Assembly (NCBI RefSeq): GCF_009765985.1
Contig: NZ_LMUM01000028.1
Span: forward strand, 1-64,000
Direction: 5' to 3'
Length of the DNA: 64,000 nt
Source of the DNA: Acidobacterium sp. S8
Lineage (GTDB): Bacteria > Acidobacteriota > Terriglobia > Terriglobales > Acidobacteriaceae
The notes beneath the pieces were generated by a model. It was not told the origin of the DNA. It made no database searches and saw only the letters and a list, made by a program, of their open reading frames with translations. The number at the start of each line of letters is the position of its first letter. Positions within the stretch are counted from its first letter, which is position 1. Positions 16,796-25,331 of the stretch are shown here, piece after piece. Position numbers and translations under genes: made by a program.

Positions 16796-17665
16796 GTGGC
16801 AGTTGCCGTTCCACGTCTCTCTGAAAAAACCCGCATCTCTGGCATTGCAGGCACGCTGGCCATGTATTGGCACCTGCTCAGCCTCGACGCGCCCACAGTA
16901 GCGGCAGTGTGGTGCTGGAGCTTTGCCAAGGCTGCGCATATCGAATTGCCGACGCTCGCACCCCTGCTGCTGGCCGTTGGTACATGGCTCGTCTATGTGG
17001 CAGACCGAATCCTTGACGGCCTCGACAGCGCGGAATGGGAACACCTGAGACAGCGGCATCATTTTTATCTTCGTCACAGGACGGTTTTTCTCGTCATGGG
17101 TGGCGTCATCAGCCCGGTTTTCGGATGGGTTGTGTTTACCCGGATGTCTCCCACCGTACGGCTTGAAGATGCCGCAGTCTTCGCCGTGGCGGCTCTCTAT
17201 TTTCTTCTGGTGCATGCGCACGGAAAATGGGCCGAGCGCTGGCTTCCCAAGGAACTTGCCGTAGGGGTGCTCTTCGCGGCAGCCACCGCCGTGCCCACGT
17301 GGGCGAGAACCGCAGGCGAGCGCCTGACAATCCTTCCCATCATTGCCGTCTTTGCCATTCTTTGCTGGCTGAACTGCGTTGCCATCGAAAACTGGGAGGG
17401 TGACGATCGAGCGCATCCGGCAATGCGTTGGACAGGGCGGCATCTGGAAAAACTGGCGGCGGCGGCGGCGATTCTGGCTCTGTTGCTGGCATTCTTTGAT
17501 CTTCACGATAGCAATCGATTTTTCCTGTTTCTCGCTTCCGGGCTGAGTGGGCTTCTGCTCTTCTGGCTGGCCCGAAACAGGCTCCGCCTGACCGCGATGC
17601 AACTGCGCGTTGCAGCCGATGCGGCGTTGCTCACGCCCCTGTTATTTGCGGCATGGCTGCGGTGA
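16796..17665 (+). CDS. UbiA-like membrane protein
   Basis: The roughly 289-residue protein has seven to nine membrane helices. The segment LVYVADRILDGLD aligns with the first Asp-rich motif of UbiA prenyltransferases (NxxxDxxxD), and CVAIENWEGDD sits where the second motif should be; the first Asn is not conserved. A prenyl acceptor reaction is therefore possible but unproven. The start is uncertain: GTG 16796 has no ribosome site, ATG 16862 is the alternative, and an earlier ATG lies inside the toxin-antitoxin promoter. Its end overlaps the methyltransferase start by 13 bases, so the two are coupled. Confidence 0.65.
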   Translation: MAVAVPRLSEKTRISGIAGTLAMYWHLLSLDAPTVAAVWCWSFAKAAHIELPTLAPLLLAVGTWLVYVADRILDGLDSAEWEHLRQRHHFYLRHRTVFLVMGGVISPVFGWVVFTRMSPTVRLEDAAVFAVAALYFLLVHAHGKWAERWLPKELAVGVLFAAATAVPTWARTAGERLTILPIIAVFAILCWLNCVAIENWEGDDRAHPAMRWTGRHLEKLAAAAAILALLLAFFDLHDSNRFFLFLASGLSGLLLFWLARNRLRLTAMQLRVAADAALLTPLLFAAWLR

Positions 17666-18330
17666 GCCGCCGGTTGAACTTCGACCGGCTGGCGCGCCCC
17701 TACCGCTGGCTCGAGTACCTGACCTTTGGCCCCGCACTCGAACGCTGCCGGTTTCATTTTCTGCCCAACCTGACGCGCGCACGCCATGCACTGATGCTGG
17801 GAGACGGCGATGGCCGGTTCCTGAGGCGGCTGCTCGAGGCAAATCCGCAATTGCACGCCGATGTCGCCGATATCAGCCCGACAATGTTGGCTCTTTTGAA
17901 CGAACGGCTCGATCCCGGTATGCGGAGGCGGGTAACTCTTCATCAGGCCGACCTGAGAAGCTGGGAACCACCGGGCCGGGGCTATGACCTTGTTGTGACG
18001 CATTTTTTTCTTGATTGCCTCTTTGAAGAGGAACTCGCTGCCTTGATCGAAAGTATTCAGCCGAAGTTGGTCTCCGGTGCGCTCTGGGTGGTATCAGAAT
18101 TTGCCCGACCTCGCGGAGGGGTCAGAGCTCGCCTGTCCGGCGCTGTGATTTCAATGCTTTATGGGATGTTCGGGCTACTCACCGGGCTCACCGTTCGATC
18201 ACTCCCCGATCATTCGGCGGCACTCAAGCAAGCTGGATTTCAATGCCGCATGGAGCGCCAATGGCTGGGTGGATTGCTCGTCAGTCAGTATTGGGAACAG
18301 TCAATATCTGCTGATCATGCAACCTTATAG
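17653..18330 (+). CDS. class I SAM-dependent methyltransferase
   Basis: The 225-residue protein has a SAM-binding fold: motif I region HALMLGDGDGRFLRRLL (the usual GxGxG appears as GDGDG), the acidic end of strand 2 in ADVADIS, and YDLVVTHFFLDCL as motif II/III. Substrate is unknown. Its ATG overlaps the UbiA-like gene, and UbiA-plus-methyltransferase pairs are typical of quinone and isoprenoid tailoring, which suggests a lipid-soluble substrate. That is inference. Confidence 0.8.
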   Translation: MAAVSRRLNFDRLARPYRWLEYLTFGPALERCRFHFLPNLTRARHALMLGDGDGRFLRRLLEANPQLHADVADISPTMLALLNERLDPGMRRRVTLHQADLRSWEPPGRGYDLVVTHFFLDCLFEEELAALIESIQPKLVSGALWVVSEFARPRGGVRARLSGAVISMLYGMFGLLTGLTVRSLPDHSAALKQAGFQCRMERQWLGGLLVSQYWEQSISADHATL

Positions 18331-18359
18331 ACGCACTTTGTTTCCTAGTCATAGGAATT

Positions 18360-18587
18360 ATGACGGTTATTGATCCATTGTCACGGTGGCTGATGTCGCA
18401 AATGCCTTCGTTGCTTGCTGACACACTGCCTGGAATTGATCCCGGACCATTGCCTGATCCATATCCCGGGCCCACAGAACCAGATCCGGACCCTGACCCG
18501 CTGCCACCCCCGGAGCCGGGAACACCAGGTACAGATCCCGGATTTCCCACCGAACCGCTGCCAAGCCCCGTTCCAGTCACCTTCTGA
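18360..18587 (+). CDS. small Pro/Asp-rich protein (hypothetical)
   Basis: The 75-residue frame has a normal first third (MTVIDPLSRWLMSQMPSLLAD) and then a low-complexity tail of Pro, Asp, Gly and Glu (PDPDPDPLPPPEPG). AGGA lies five bases before the ATG. The opposite strand also reads open as a Gly/Ser-rich peptide, but it has a poor start. I lean to the plus strand because of the ribosome site and the ordered N-terminus. No function can be given. Confidence 0.4.
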   Translation: MTVIDPLSRWLMSQMPSLLADTLPGIDPGPLPDPYPGPTEPDPDPDPLPPPEPGTPGTDPGFPTEPLPSPVPVTF

Positions 18588-18690
18588 TAGCGAGCACCAC
18601 TCTCTCATAAGGCAATTGTTACAATCAGATGAATGCGCCGGCACATAAGTGTTTTGAGCCGGCAGGGACGAGCACAATTCTTTCTTTTCT

Positions 18691-19218
18691 ATGAACATCT
18701 ATATTCTGCGACATGCAAATGCGGGAACGCGCCGCAATAATCCTCTTCTGGATGTAAAACGTCCTCTGGACAAGGAAGGCAAACAGCAATGCATGCTGGT
18801 GGGCAGCTATTTGAGCGCTCTGAGTGTGCAGTTTGATGTCATTGTCTCCAGCCCCTTGAAGCGCGCTCTGCAGACAGCTTCCCTGGTCGGAACCGAGGTC
18901 GGCTACGACGCAAAAATCCAGGTAACCGAAGCTCTGTCACCGGAGGCATCTCTCGCCTCATTTCAGCAGCTTGTTGCAGGGCTGACGCGCTACGAAAATG
19001 TGCTCCTCGTTGGGCACAACCCCAACCTGCCACAGTTTCTCGGATCGCTGATCGTCTCCCCGGGACGGGCCAATGTGCGCCTCCGCAAAGGCGCGATTGC
19101 GCGCGTGGATTGCACCCGGCGCCCCGGTGTTCTGAGCTGGCTGGTGGATCCGCGCATCCTGAAAGGCGTCTACGCCAAGGTGACAAAAAGATCCCTGCGA
19201 AAGACTTCGCGAAAGTAG
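18691..19218 (+). CDS. sixA: SixA-type phosphohistidine phosphatase
   Basis: The 175-residue histidine phosphatase superfamily protein has the catalytic RH pair at residues 7-8 (YILRHANAG), the SSPLKRALQTA block and the second histidine in LLVGHNPNL. SixA removes phosphate from phosphohistidine proteins; some relatives act on small phosphates. It is convergent with the ppx gene, and the two coding ends overlap by 49 bases. Confidence 0.88.
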   Translation: MNIYILRHANAGTRRNNPLLDVKRPLDKEGKQQCMLVGSYLSALSVQFDVIVSSPLKRALQTASLVGTEVGYDAKIQVTEALSPEASLASFQQLVAGLTRYENVLLVGHNPNLPQFLGSLIVSPGRANVRLRKGAIARVDCTRRPGVLSWLVDPRILKGVYAKVTKRSLRKTSRK

Positions 19219-20699
19219 GCCGATTCCTTGCGGAGCGACCATAGCTCCAGTTCCGCACCCGTGCGTCCGGGGAAAATTTCCAGCAACACCTGCTTGGGAT
19301 AGACGCGAACTCTCACCTTCAGCACATCGCTGGCGCGATCCTGATTCAGCGCAACCGCCAGCCGCAATAAAACCACCGCGCGTTTCACGTTCTCGTGCTC
19401 TTCCGGAGGAGCCTGCCGCATCGTGCGGCCCGTTGGCTCAGGACGGCTCTTGCCTAGATACCGTGCAATTGCCGAGGTAATGACACGCTGTACCGGCGTG
19501 AACCCGAACATTTCCGAGTTGGCGATGATGTATTGCGCGTGCCGGTGATAGCCCTGGTAATTCATGAATTTGCCAATGTCGCGCAGCATGGCCGCTGCCT
19601 CCAGCCATGCCAGATACTCCTGTGGAAGCTTGTGCACGGATTCGAGATCGCGGAAGAGCTGGGCGGCGTGCTGACGCACCGGCTCGGCCTGACGCGGATC
19701 GACGCCATACTTGCGGCAGGTTTCGAGAATCGATTCCCAGCGGTCGCGTTCGAACTGCTGATGTGCCGTCGCGCGCGGGTCCTGCTCAGCGAGCATCTGC
19801 GCGAGAATACCGTCGCGCAGACCCATGGTCGAATAGCGATATCCCGGAAGCGAAAACCCTTCGAGCAGTTCTGCGAAGACGTGAGCTCCGGCAACGATAA
19901 TCTCTGACCGGCGCGGCCCCACGCCCTGCACGTGCGTCCGAGCTTCGTTATTCATCTTCGTGAGCTTTTCCGTCAGCTTGCGAACATTCGCTGTTGGCGT
20001 AAGATTGCTCTGCTTTCCGGCATTCTGCTTCTCAAGCACACGGCTGGCTTCTGCCAGCGCCGCTGCAGTACCTGAGGTTGCAATGACGGTTTGCACCCGC
20101 ACTGGCTTTACGCGGCGCTCGACACGGCGCAGTTCGCGGGCGATGAACTGCTTAAGTCGGGCGATGTCTTCTTTCGAAGGCGGATCGCTGTGCAGAAACT
20201 CTTCCGTGAGGCGGACGGCTCCCAGCGGAACGCTGATGGTTTCTTTAATGCGCTTGCGTTCCGAAAGCGAAATTTCGCAGCTTCCGCCGCCAACGTCGAT
20301 GAGCAGGCAGCGGCCTGCTGTGCCCGTCTCGTTGCTCATGATGCCGCGATGAATCAGCCGCCCTTCTTCGAGGCCCGAGATGATTTCGACTTCCCATCCC
20401 GTCTCATCCTTTACCCAGGCGAGAAATGCGCGGGCGTTACGAGCGTCGCGCATAGCGGCGGTAGCAACCGCACGTACTTTGTCGGCTCCGTGAAGCTGTG
20501 CTGCGCGATAGAAGCGCTTGAGTGCATCGAGGGTGGCAGCCATCGCCTCGGGCGAAATTAACCCAGTTTCAAAGACACTGCCGCCGAGCCGCGTGACTTC
20601 ACGATCTTCGTGCAGAACTTTTAATTGGTGATTCACGACTCTGGCGATCTTGAGTCGGCAGGAATTGGAACCGATATCGATGGCGGCAAACGTCTGCAT
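19170..20699 (-). CDS. ppx: exopolyphosphatase / GppA phosphatase with HD-like C-terminus
   Basis: The 509-residue protein has the ASKHA actin-like N-half: AIDIGSNSCRLKIARV (phosphate 1 loop), DVGGGSCEIS (phosphate 2) and VIATSGTAAALAEA. Its C-half is HD-type, with AAMLRDIGKFMNYQGYHRHAQYII. Such enzymes degrade long polyphosphate or hydrolyse pppGpp; the HD region favours the long Ppx form. The CHAD protein gene lies about 80 bases upstream on the same strand, so they may form one unit. With ppk1 nearby, both synthesis and breakdown of polyphosphate are encoded. Confidence 0.92.
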   Translation of the reverse strand: MQTFAAIDIGSNSCRLKIARVVNHQLKVLHEDREVTRLGGSVFETGLISPEAMAATLDALKRFYRAAQLHGADKVRAVATAAMRDARNARAFLAWVKDETGWEVEIISGLEEGRLIHRGIMSNETGTAGRCLLIDVGGGSCEISLSERKRIKETISVPLGAVRLTEEFLHSDPPSKEDIARLKQFIARELRRVERRVKPVRVQTVIATSGTAAALAEASRVLEKQNAGKQSNLTPTANVRKLTEKLTKMNNEARTHVQGVGPRRSEIIVAGAHVFAELLEGFSLPGYRYSTMGLRDGILAQMLAEQDPRATAHQQFERDRWESILETCRKYGVDPRQAEPVRQHAAQLFRDLESVHKLPQEYLAWLEAAAMLRDIGKFMNYQGYHRHAQYIIANSEMFGFTPVQRVITSAIARYLGKSRPEPTGRTMRQAPPEEHENVKRAVVLLRLAVALNQDRASDVLKVRVRVYPKQVLLEIFPGRTGAELELWSLRKESAYFREVFRRDLFVTLA

Positions 20700-20780
20700 G
20701 CTTTTGGGGGTTACTTAAAAAAAATTAGTACTCGAAAAAACGATACACGAGAGCGACGAAGATTGCGTGAGCACCCCCGG

Positions 20781-21800
20781 TCATGACGACGATGTTTTGT
20801 GTTGCGTGGAAGATCGTCCTGTTGTGGATCGCCGTCGTCGCGTCTGCGACATTGCCAGCCACTCGCCCAGCAACCTCCCGCGCAGACGGTTTACAGTCTT
20901 CATCGACAAAACATAGTGACGGTCGCGCTCGGCATCGAGCAGCGCGATGAGTTCATGGTTGTCGTCGCCGAGAGCGGCGCGGGCTTCATCCGAAAGCACG
21001 AGCCAGTCGTGCCAGTCGCCAATATCATCCTGCAGCTTCTTGAGCGTTTTTCCCACTGCGAGGGCGTGCGCATCTTCAGCGGCTGATTCGGCGATATACC
21101 GCGCTTTCTTTGCCCCCTTGCGAAAATCGTGCAGATTGCCCGCATTCAGTTGCTCCATTTCATGGACCAGGCGCGCGAAGGATTCAAGGGCAACCACGGC
21201 AGCGCCGCGAGGACGATGGCGGGAGCGACGTACATGCTGCAGGGCAGCTTCGAAGGCGGCCGCGTCCTCATCGAACTTTGGCAGAAATTTCACAGCTTTT
21301 TTCTTCAGGGTCGTCGCATTGTGCTGACGCGCATGATGCAGCCACGCATCCAGATGTGCTGCCTGATCTGCGACCGGATTGGTTGGCAGTTCAACCGCTG
21401 GAGCTTCGACGATATCCGGCAATGGTCCCGTCGCATCGATTCCGGGCGCAGTGGCGCCTGCGCCTTCTTTTTTGCTGCCATATTTCACCAACTTGTGCAG
21501 CAGCTTGCGATGCACATCAAGATCCCGCACCGGTGCAGCCGCACGGCGAATCCTCTTGAGCACCCGCAGCCACTTGTCTGTCGCTTCGCTGAGAGTTGCA
21601 TCGCTGCGTTCACGCAGAACCGCCTCCACCATGGCCTGTACGCGGCGCGTGCCGGTGCGTACATCATGCACCGGATCGATATCCGGGTCGGCTGCACACT
21701 TCTCCAGGTTGCCGCGCAGTGTTGCCGTCAGCTTGCGCAGATGTTCGAGCTGCGCGTCTGGAGAAGGTTTTCGCTGCGTCTTTACCGTAGTCTGGTCCAC
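20781..21800 (-). CDS. CHAD domain protein
   Basis: The 339-residue helical protein has the conserved histidine and basic helices of CHAD domains: DPVHDVRTGTRRVQAMVEAV, LRVLKRIRRAAAPVRDLDV, DFRKGAKKARYIAES and LKKLQDDIGDWHDWLVL. CHAD domains bind polyphosphate and localise to polyphosphate granules. No CYTH triphosphatase domain is fused. The start is GTG 21800 with AGGA nine bases upstream, only 31 bp from the divergent glycosyltransferase ATG. It precedes ppx on the same strand. Confidence 0.92.
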   Translation of the reverse strand: MDQTTVKTQRKPSPDAQLEHLRKLTATLRGNLEKCAADPDIDPVHDVRTGTRRVQAMVEAVLRERSDATLSEATDKWLRVLKRIRRAAAPVRDLDVHRKLLHKLVKYGSKKEGAGATAPGIDATGPLPDIVEAPAVELPTNPVADQAAHLDAWLHHARQHNATTLKKKAVKFLPKFDEDAAAFEAALQHVRRSRHRPRGAAVVALESFARLVHEMEQLNAGNLHDFRKGAKKARYIAESAAEDAHALAVGKTLKKLQDDIGDWHDWLVLSDEARAALGDDNHELIALLDAERDRHYVLSMKTVNRLRGRLLGEWLAMSQTRRRRSTTGRSSTQHKTSSS

Positions 21801-21831
21801 TGCACTGATATCCTAAATCTTCGGAATCATC

Positions 21832-23835
21832 ATGTCTGACTCGATATTGCCTGGTAGTAACTCTCGCCAACCTGCATTGCTTTCGTCCTCCGTCAGGACA
21901 TGGACGCTCTTGCTGCTGGTCTTTCTCGCGGTGCATTTTGCCGCGCTCTTCTCGCCTTCCCTCTTGGATGATGCCGATGCGACGCATGCCAACGCGGCGC
22001 AGCACATGGCAAGGAGCGGCGACTGGGTCACGCTTTACGTCAACGGCATCCGCTATCTGGAAAAGCCGCCGCTGCCCTACTGGATGGCGGCAGCCGATTA
22101 CCGCATCTTCGGCTACAACGTTTTTGCCACCCATCTGCCCATGGCCCTTGGAGTGCTGGCCTGCGCGGCGCTGGCCTGGTTCTGGGGGCGGCGCGCCTAT
22201 GGCGAGCGCGCTGCCTTCTATGCCGCCCTTGGAATACTGACAAGTTTCGGCATCTTTATCTGGACGCGGTTCTTCATCCCGGAATCGATACTGACCTTTT
22301 TCATTGCGCTTGCGCTCTACTGCTTTCTCACAGGCCTCGAAGATCGCAAGTCTGCGCGCATTTACGCCATGTACACCGCGCTCGCGATCGCAGTACTGGC
22401 CAAAGGATTGATCGCACCCGTATTCTTTCTCGCTGCGGTCATCCCCTATCTGCTGATTACGGGCGAGTGGCGCAAGTGGCGGCAACTGCGCCTGTTTACC
22501 GGCTTGCTGCTGTTTCTGATGATCGCAGCGCCCTGGCATATTCTGGCAGGCCTGCGGAACCCCGATCACGGCAACCCGGCAGGCAACGTGCCCACGCCAG
22601 GACATGTGCACGGCTTCTTCTACTTCTATTTCATCAACGAGCACGTGCTGCGCTTTCTCGGCAAGCGCTATCCGCACGACTACAATAAGCAGCCGTTCCT
22701 GGTCTTCTGGCTGGGGCAACTGGTTTGGCTCTTCCCCTGGAGCCTCTACTTCCCTGTAGCGATTCTTCGCGCGTGGCGCAACCGCAGGCTCGCATGGGCT
22801 GACGTGCGCTACGACGCCTCGAATACGCTGCATTTTCTGGACGCGCGCAGCAGCGCATACGAAGCGGCCAGCATGGCGGCGCGCATGCGCTTCCGCGCTC
22901 GCACAGGACTGCTGCTGATGTTCTATGGTGCGTTTATCCTGCTCTTCTTCGGCATCTCCACGAATCAGGAATACTACACGTGGCCGGCATACTTCCCGCT
23001 TCTGCTGCTTACGGCGGGCGCGCTGGGATCGATTGAAGAGGCGCCCGAGGCGGGACGCTGGATCAATGCCCGCAGCAAATGGCTCTTCGGGGCGCACGTT
23101 GCGTTTGCAGTGGTAGGTGTTGCCATCGCCATTGCGCTCGGCAGCGGGCTCTGGGCCTCGCGCAATCTGCCCTATGTCTCGGATATAGGTACTTTGCTGG
23201 CCCATCGTGGGGTCGGCAACTATTCGCTGGCGTCTTCCCACTTCTTTGATCTCACCGGACCATCTTTTGCTGCATTGCGGCTTCCGGCAGCGCTCGCGGC
23301 GGTGGCGCTTCTGGTAGGTCCGCTGGTGGCTTTGTATCTCCGCAAGCGCGGACACTCCTTTGAATCGACGGTCTCGGTCGCATTCACCGGCGCTGTTTTC
23401 CTCATTGCCGCGCATATCGCATTTGTTCGCTTTGGACCGATGCTCTCGTCACGCGCCATGGCGGATACCGTAAACCGTCTCGCTTCATCCGGCGATCAGC
23501 TCATCATTTACGGCGATCAGGCCGATGGCTCGTCGGTCATCTTTTACACGCACCGGCAGGCGCTGCTGGTACACGGAAGCTCGTCTTATTTCACGCCGAA
23601 CCCGGGAAGCCACGGCGAATTCGGTTCGTCGATGATCTGGGGATCATGCTATCCCGACGCGCCACATATTTTCCTGAGCGATAACGATCTTCTGCCGATG
23701 TGGGGCAGCGGCCCGCGTAAATTTCTTTTTGTTTCCGGTGATTACCATGATCACGTGGAAACGCTGCTGACCGGCCATCTGTACAAGCTGCAAGAACTTT
23801 CAGACAAGACACTGTATACAGACAGGCCGATGTAG
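21832..23835 (+). CDS. GT39/ArnT-like integral membrane glycosyltransferase
   Basis: The 667-residue protein has a PMT-2 domain: a first helix, then SPSLLDDADATHANAAQHMA with the acidic active-site residues in the first periplasmic loop, YLEKPPLPYW, and ten or more membrane helices, followed by a soluble C-terminal domain of about 150 residues. Such enzymes use polyprenyl-phosphate sugars to modify lipid A, lipids or proteins at the periplasmic side. The precise acceptor is unknown. The gene is monocistronic. Confidence 0.9.
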   Translation: MSDSILPGSNSRQPALLSSSVRTWTLLLLVFLAVHFAALFSPSLLDDADATHANAAQHMARSGDWVTLYVNGIRYLEKPPLPYWMAAADYRIFGYNVFATHLPMALGVLACAALAWFWGRRAYGERAAFYAALGILTSFGIFIWTRFFIPESILTFFIALALYCFLTGLEDRKSARIYAMYTALAIAVLAKGLIAPVFFLAAVIPYLLITGEWRKWRQLRLFTGLLLFLMIAAPWHILAGLRNPDHGNPAGNVPTPGHVHGFFYFYFINEHVLRFLGKRYPHDYNKQPFLVFWLGQLVWLFPWSLYFPVAILRAWRNRRLAWADVRYDASNTLHFLDARSSAYEAASMAARMRFRARTGLLLMFYGAFILLFFGISTNQEYYTWPAYFPLLLLTAGALGSIEEAPEAGRWINARSKWLFGAHVAFAVVGVAIAIALGSGLWASRNLPYVSDIGTLLAHRGVGNYSLASSHFFDLTGPSFAALRLPAALAAVALLVGPLVALYLRKRGHSFESTVSVAFTGAVFLIAAHIAFVRFGPMLSSRAMADTVNRLASSGDQLIIYGDQADGSSVIFYTHRQALLVHGSSSYFTPNPGSHGEFGSSMIWGSCYPDAPHIFLSDNDLLPMWGSGPRKFLFVSGDYHDHVETLLTGHLYKLQELSDKTLYTDRPM

Positions 23836-23877
23836 CTCGGCCATCATGTAGCAGATGTGAAGACGCGCCAAAAATCA

Positions 23878-23960
23878 CCGTCATTCTGAGCGAAGCGAAG
23901 AATCTCCAGCAATTCTTACTCGAGATTTCCGCTTCAGATCAGAACGATAGCTTCGGTTTT
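23878..23960. repeat. family-A dispersed repeat
   Basis: The block CATTCTGAGCGAAGCGAAG followed by AATCTCCAGCA is a family-A copy. The following bases (CCGCTTCAGATCAGAACGATAGC) form a loose inverted match to it. It sits between two convergent genes and ends in GGTTTTTGATTT, so it may terminate the GT39 gene. Confidence 0.6.
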
Positions 23961-23981
23961 TGATTTAAGGACAGTGGCAGG

Positions 23982-25202
23982 TTAAGCCATCATCGCGGGC
24001 TCGTGTTCAGGCTGCGGGCTATCGGCTACGGGCTGCATCAAACCGCCTGTCGTAAGCCGATAAATCTGCCCACGCCACAAAACCGCGCTGCTGCCATAGC
24101 TGGCAACCCAGTAAAGAAATCCCAACAGGTCCCGCAGAGGGTAAAGCAACGTCGTGCGCAACAGGCGGCGTTCGTTGACAACCGCCGCGCCGACGACTGC
24201 GGCCATCACGGCCCGCGCCACAATGCTGTACACAATCAGCGCCATCGCCAGGTGTGGCCGGTGCAGGCACCACGCGGCGAAGCCGGCGAGCAATCCGAAA
24301 GGCAATGCGAAGGTCAGCGATGTGCCGAAGTGGCCTTTGGGGCGCGAGAAGCGCGTGGACTTCATCCAGCGCACCTGGTGCTTTACGGACGCAGGCAGGC
24401 TCAAATTCAAAACCACATGGTCGATGACGTGGTCGGATAAAATAACGTCGTAGCCCAAAGCGGAAATCTGGTTGCCAAGCACAAAATCATCAGCACAATA
24501 GGGACCGAGAAAGGCGAATCCACCCATCTGCTGCACGCACCTGCGCCGCACAGCCATGGTGGGGCCGAGCGTAAACTGCATGCCCTCCATCATGTTGGCC
24601 ACCAGCACGCCCGAGGTCATCTCGACTGACATGCCTGCCGCTTCAAGCTTTGCCCACAAACCCTCGTCAGCCACGCCGCGATACAAGCAGGTAACAGCGC
24701 CCACTTTTTCGCGGACAAAGGGCGCGACCACTTCACGGATGTAGTTGGACGTAACCCGCACATCGCTGTCGCTGATAACAAAAATGTCTGTGTTGGCGGC
24801 AGCAGCCATCTTCTCAAGCGACGACACCTTTGCATTGATAAACGTGCGTTCGCCAGTGACCAGAAATTTTGCTGGAATCGATGGATAGCGTGCCGCTACG
24901 CGCCGCGCGATCTGCAAGCCGGGATCATTCGTATGGCGGGCGCAGAAAAGAATTTCGTAGTTAGCGTAATCCTGCTCAAAAAAGCTGGCGATGTGCGCTT
25001 CGAGATTCGGCTCGGCTCCGTGGAGCGGCTTGAGCAGGCTTACTGGTGGAGAGAAATCAACTGAGGCCATCGCACGGTTTTTCCGCCGGGCCGCTATAAA
25101 GCGATACACCCCGGCGAAAACAAGTCCATTAAAGATGGTCGAGCTAATGAGTCCAAGAACTCCAAGACTCATCAGAAAATCGACGATACGCGTACTAATC
25201 AC
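23982..25202 (-). CDS. HpnI-like glycosyltransferase (GT2/GT21)
   Basis: The 406-residue protein has an N-terminal membrane helix, a GT2 catalytic domain (PPVSLLKPLHGAEPNLEAHI, a DSDVRV metal motif, GPYCADDFVLG) and HQVRWMKSTRFSRPKGH, the Q-x-x-R-W motif of processive or ceramide-type enzymes, then two C-terminal membrane segments. It resembles HpnI (hopanoid N-acetylglucosaminyl transferase) and ceramide glucosyltransferase. No other hpn gene is in the window, so the lipid acceptor is uncertain. The start is GTG 25202 with no clear ribosome site. Confidence 0.82.
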   Translation of the reverse strand: MISTRIVDFLMSLGVLGLISSTIFNGLVFAGVYRFIAARRKNRAMASVDFSPPVSLLKPLHGAEPNLEAHIASFFEQDYANYEILFCARHTNDPGLQIARRVAARYPSIPAKFLVTGERTFINAKVSSLEKMAAAANTDIFVISDSDVRVTSNYIREVVAPFVREKVGAVTCLYRGVADEGLWAKLEAAGMSVEMTSGVLVANMMEGMQFTLGPTMAVRRRCVQQMGGFAFLGPYCADDFVLGNQISALGYDVILSDHVIDHVVLNLSLPASVKHQVRWMKSTRFSRPKGHFGTSLTFALPFGLLAGFAAWCLHRPHLAMALIVYSIVARAVMAAVVGAAVVNERRLLRTTLLYPLRDLLGFLYWVASYGSSAVLWRGQIYRLTTGGLMQPVADSPQPEHEPAMMA

Positions 25203-25331
25203 TATCTATCAGATTATCGTATCGTAAGACTGTCCGGTTTAAACATCTAAAATTGATTATATCTCGTTCAATATCAATACGATGCCATCGAAGATTTCTT
25301 GAATCCCTGTCGCAGAATTCTTAACCCCGGC

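Noticed and set aside
18281-18580. Gly/Ser-rich minus-strand frame opposite the Pro/Asp-rich protein
   Set aside because: It is a product of the low-complexity DNA; the plus strand has a ribosome site and an ordered N-terminus.
13859-21800. The whole ppk1-to-CHAD interval as one operon
   Set aside because: Strands alternate, and a toxin-antitoxin unit with its own promoter lies inside; only ppx and CHAD are likely to be co-transcribed.
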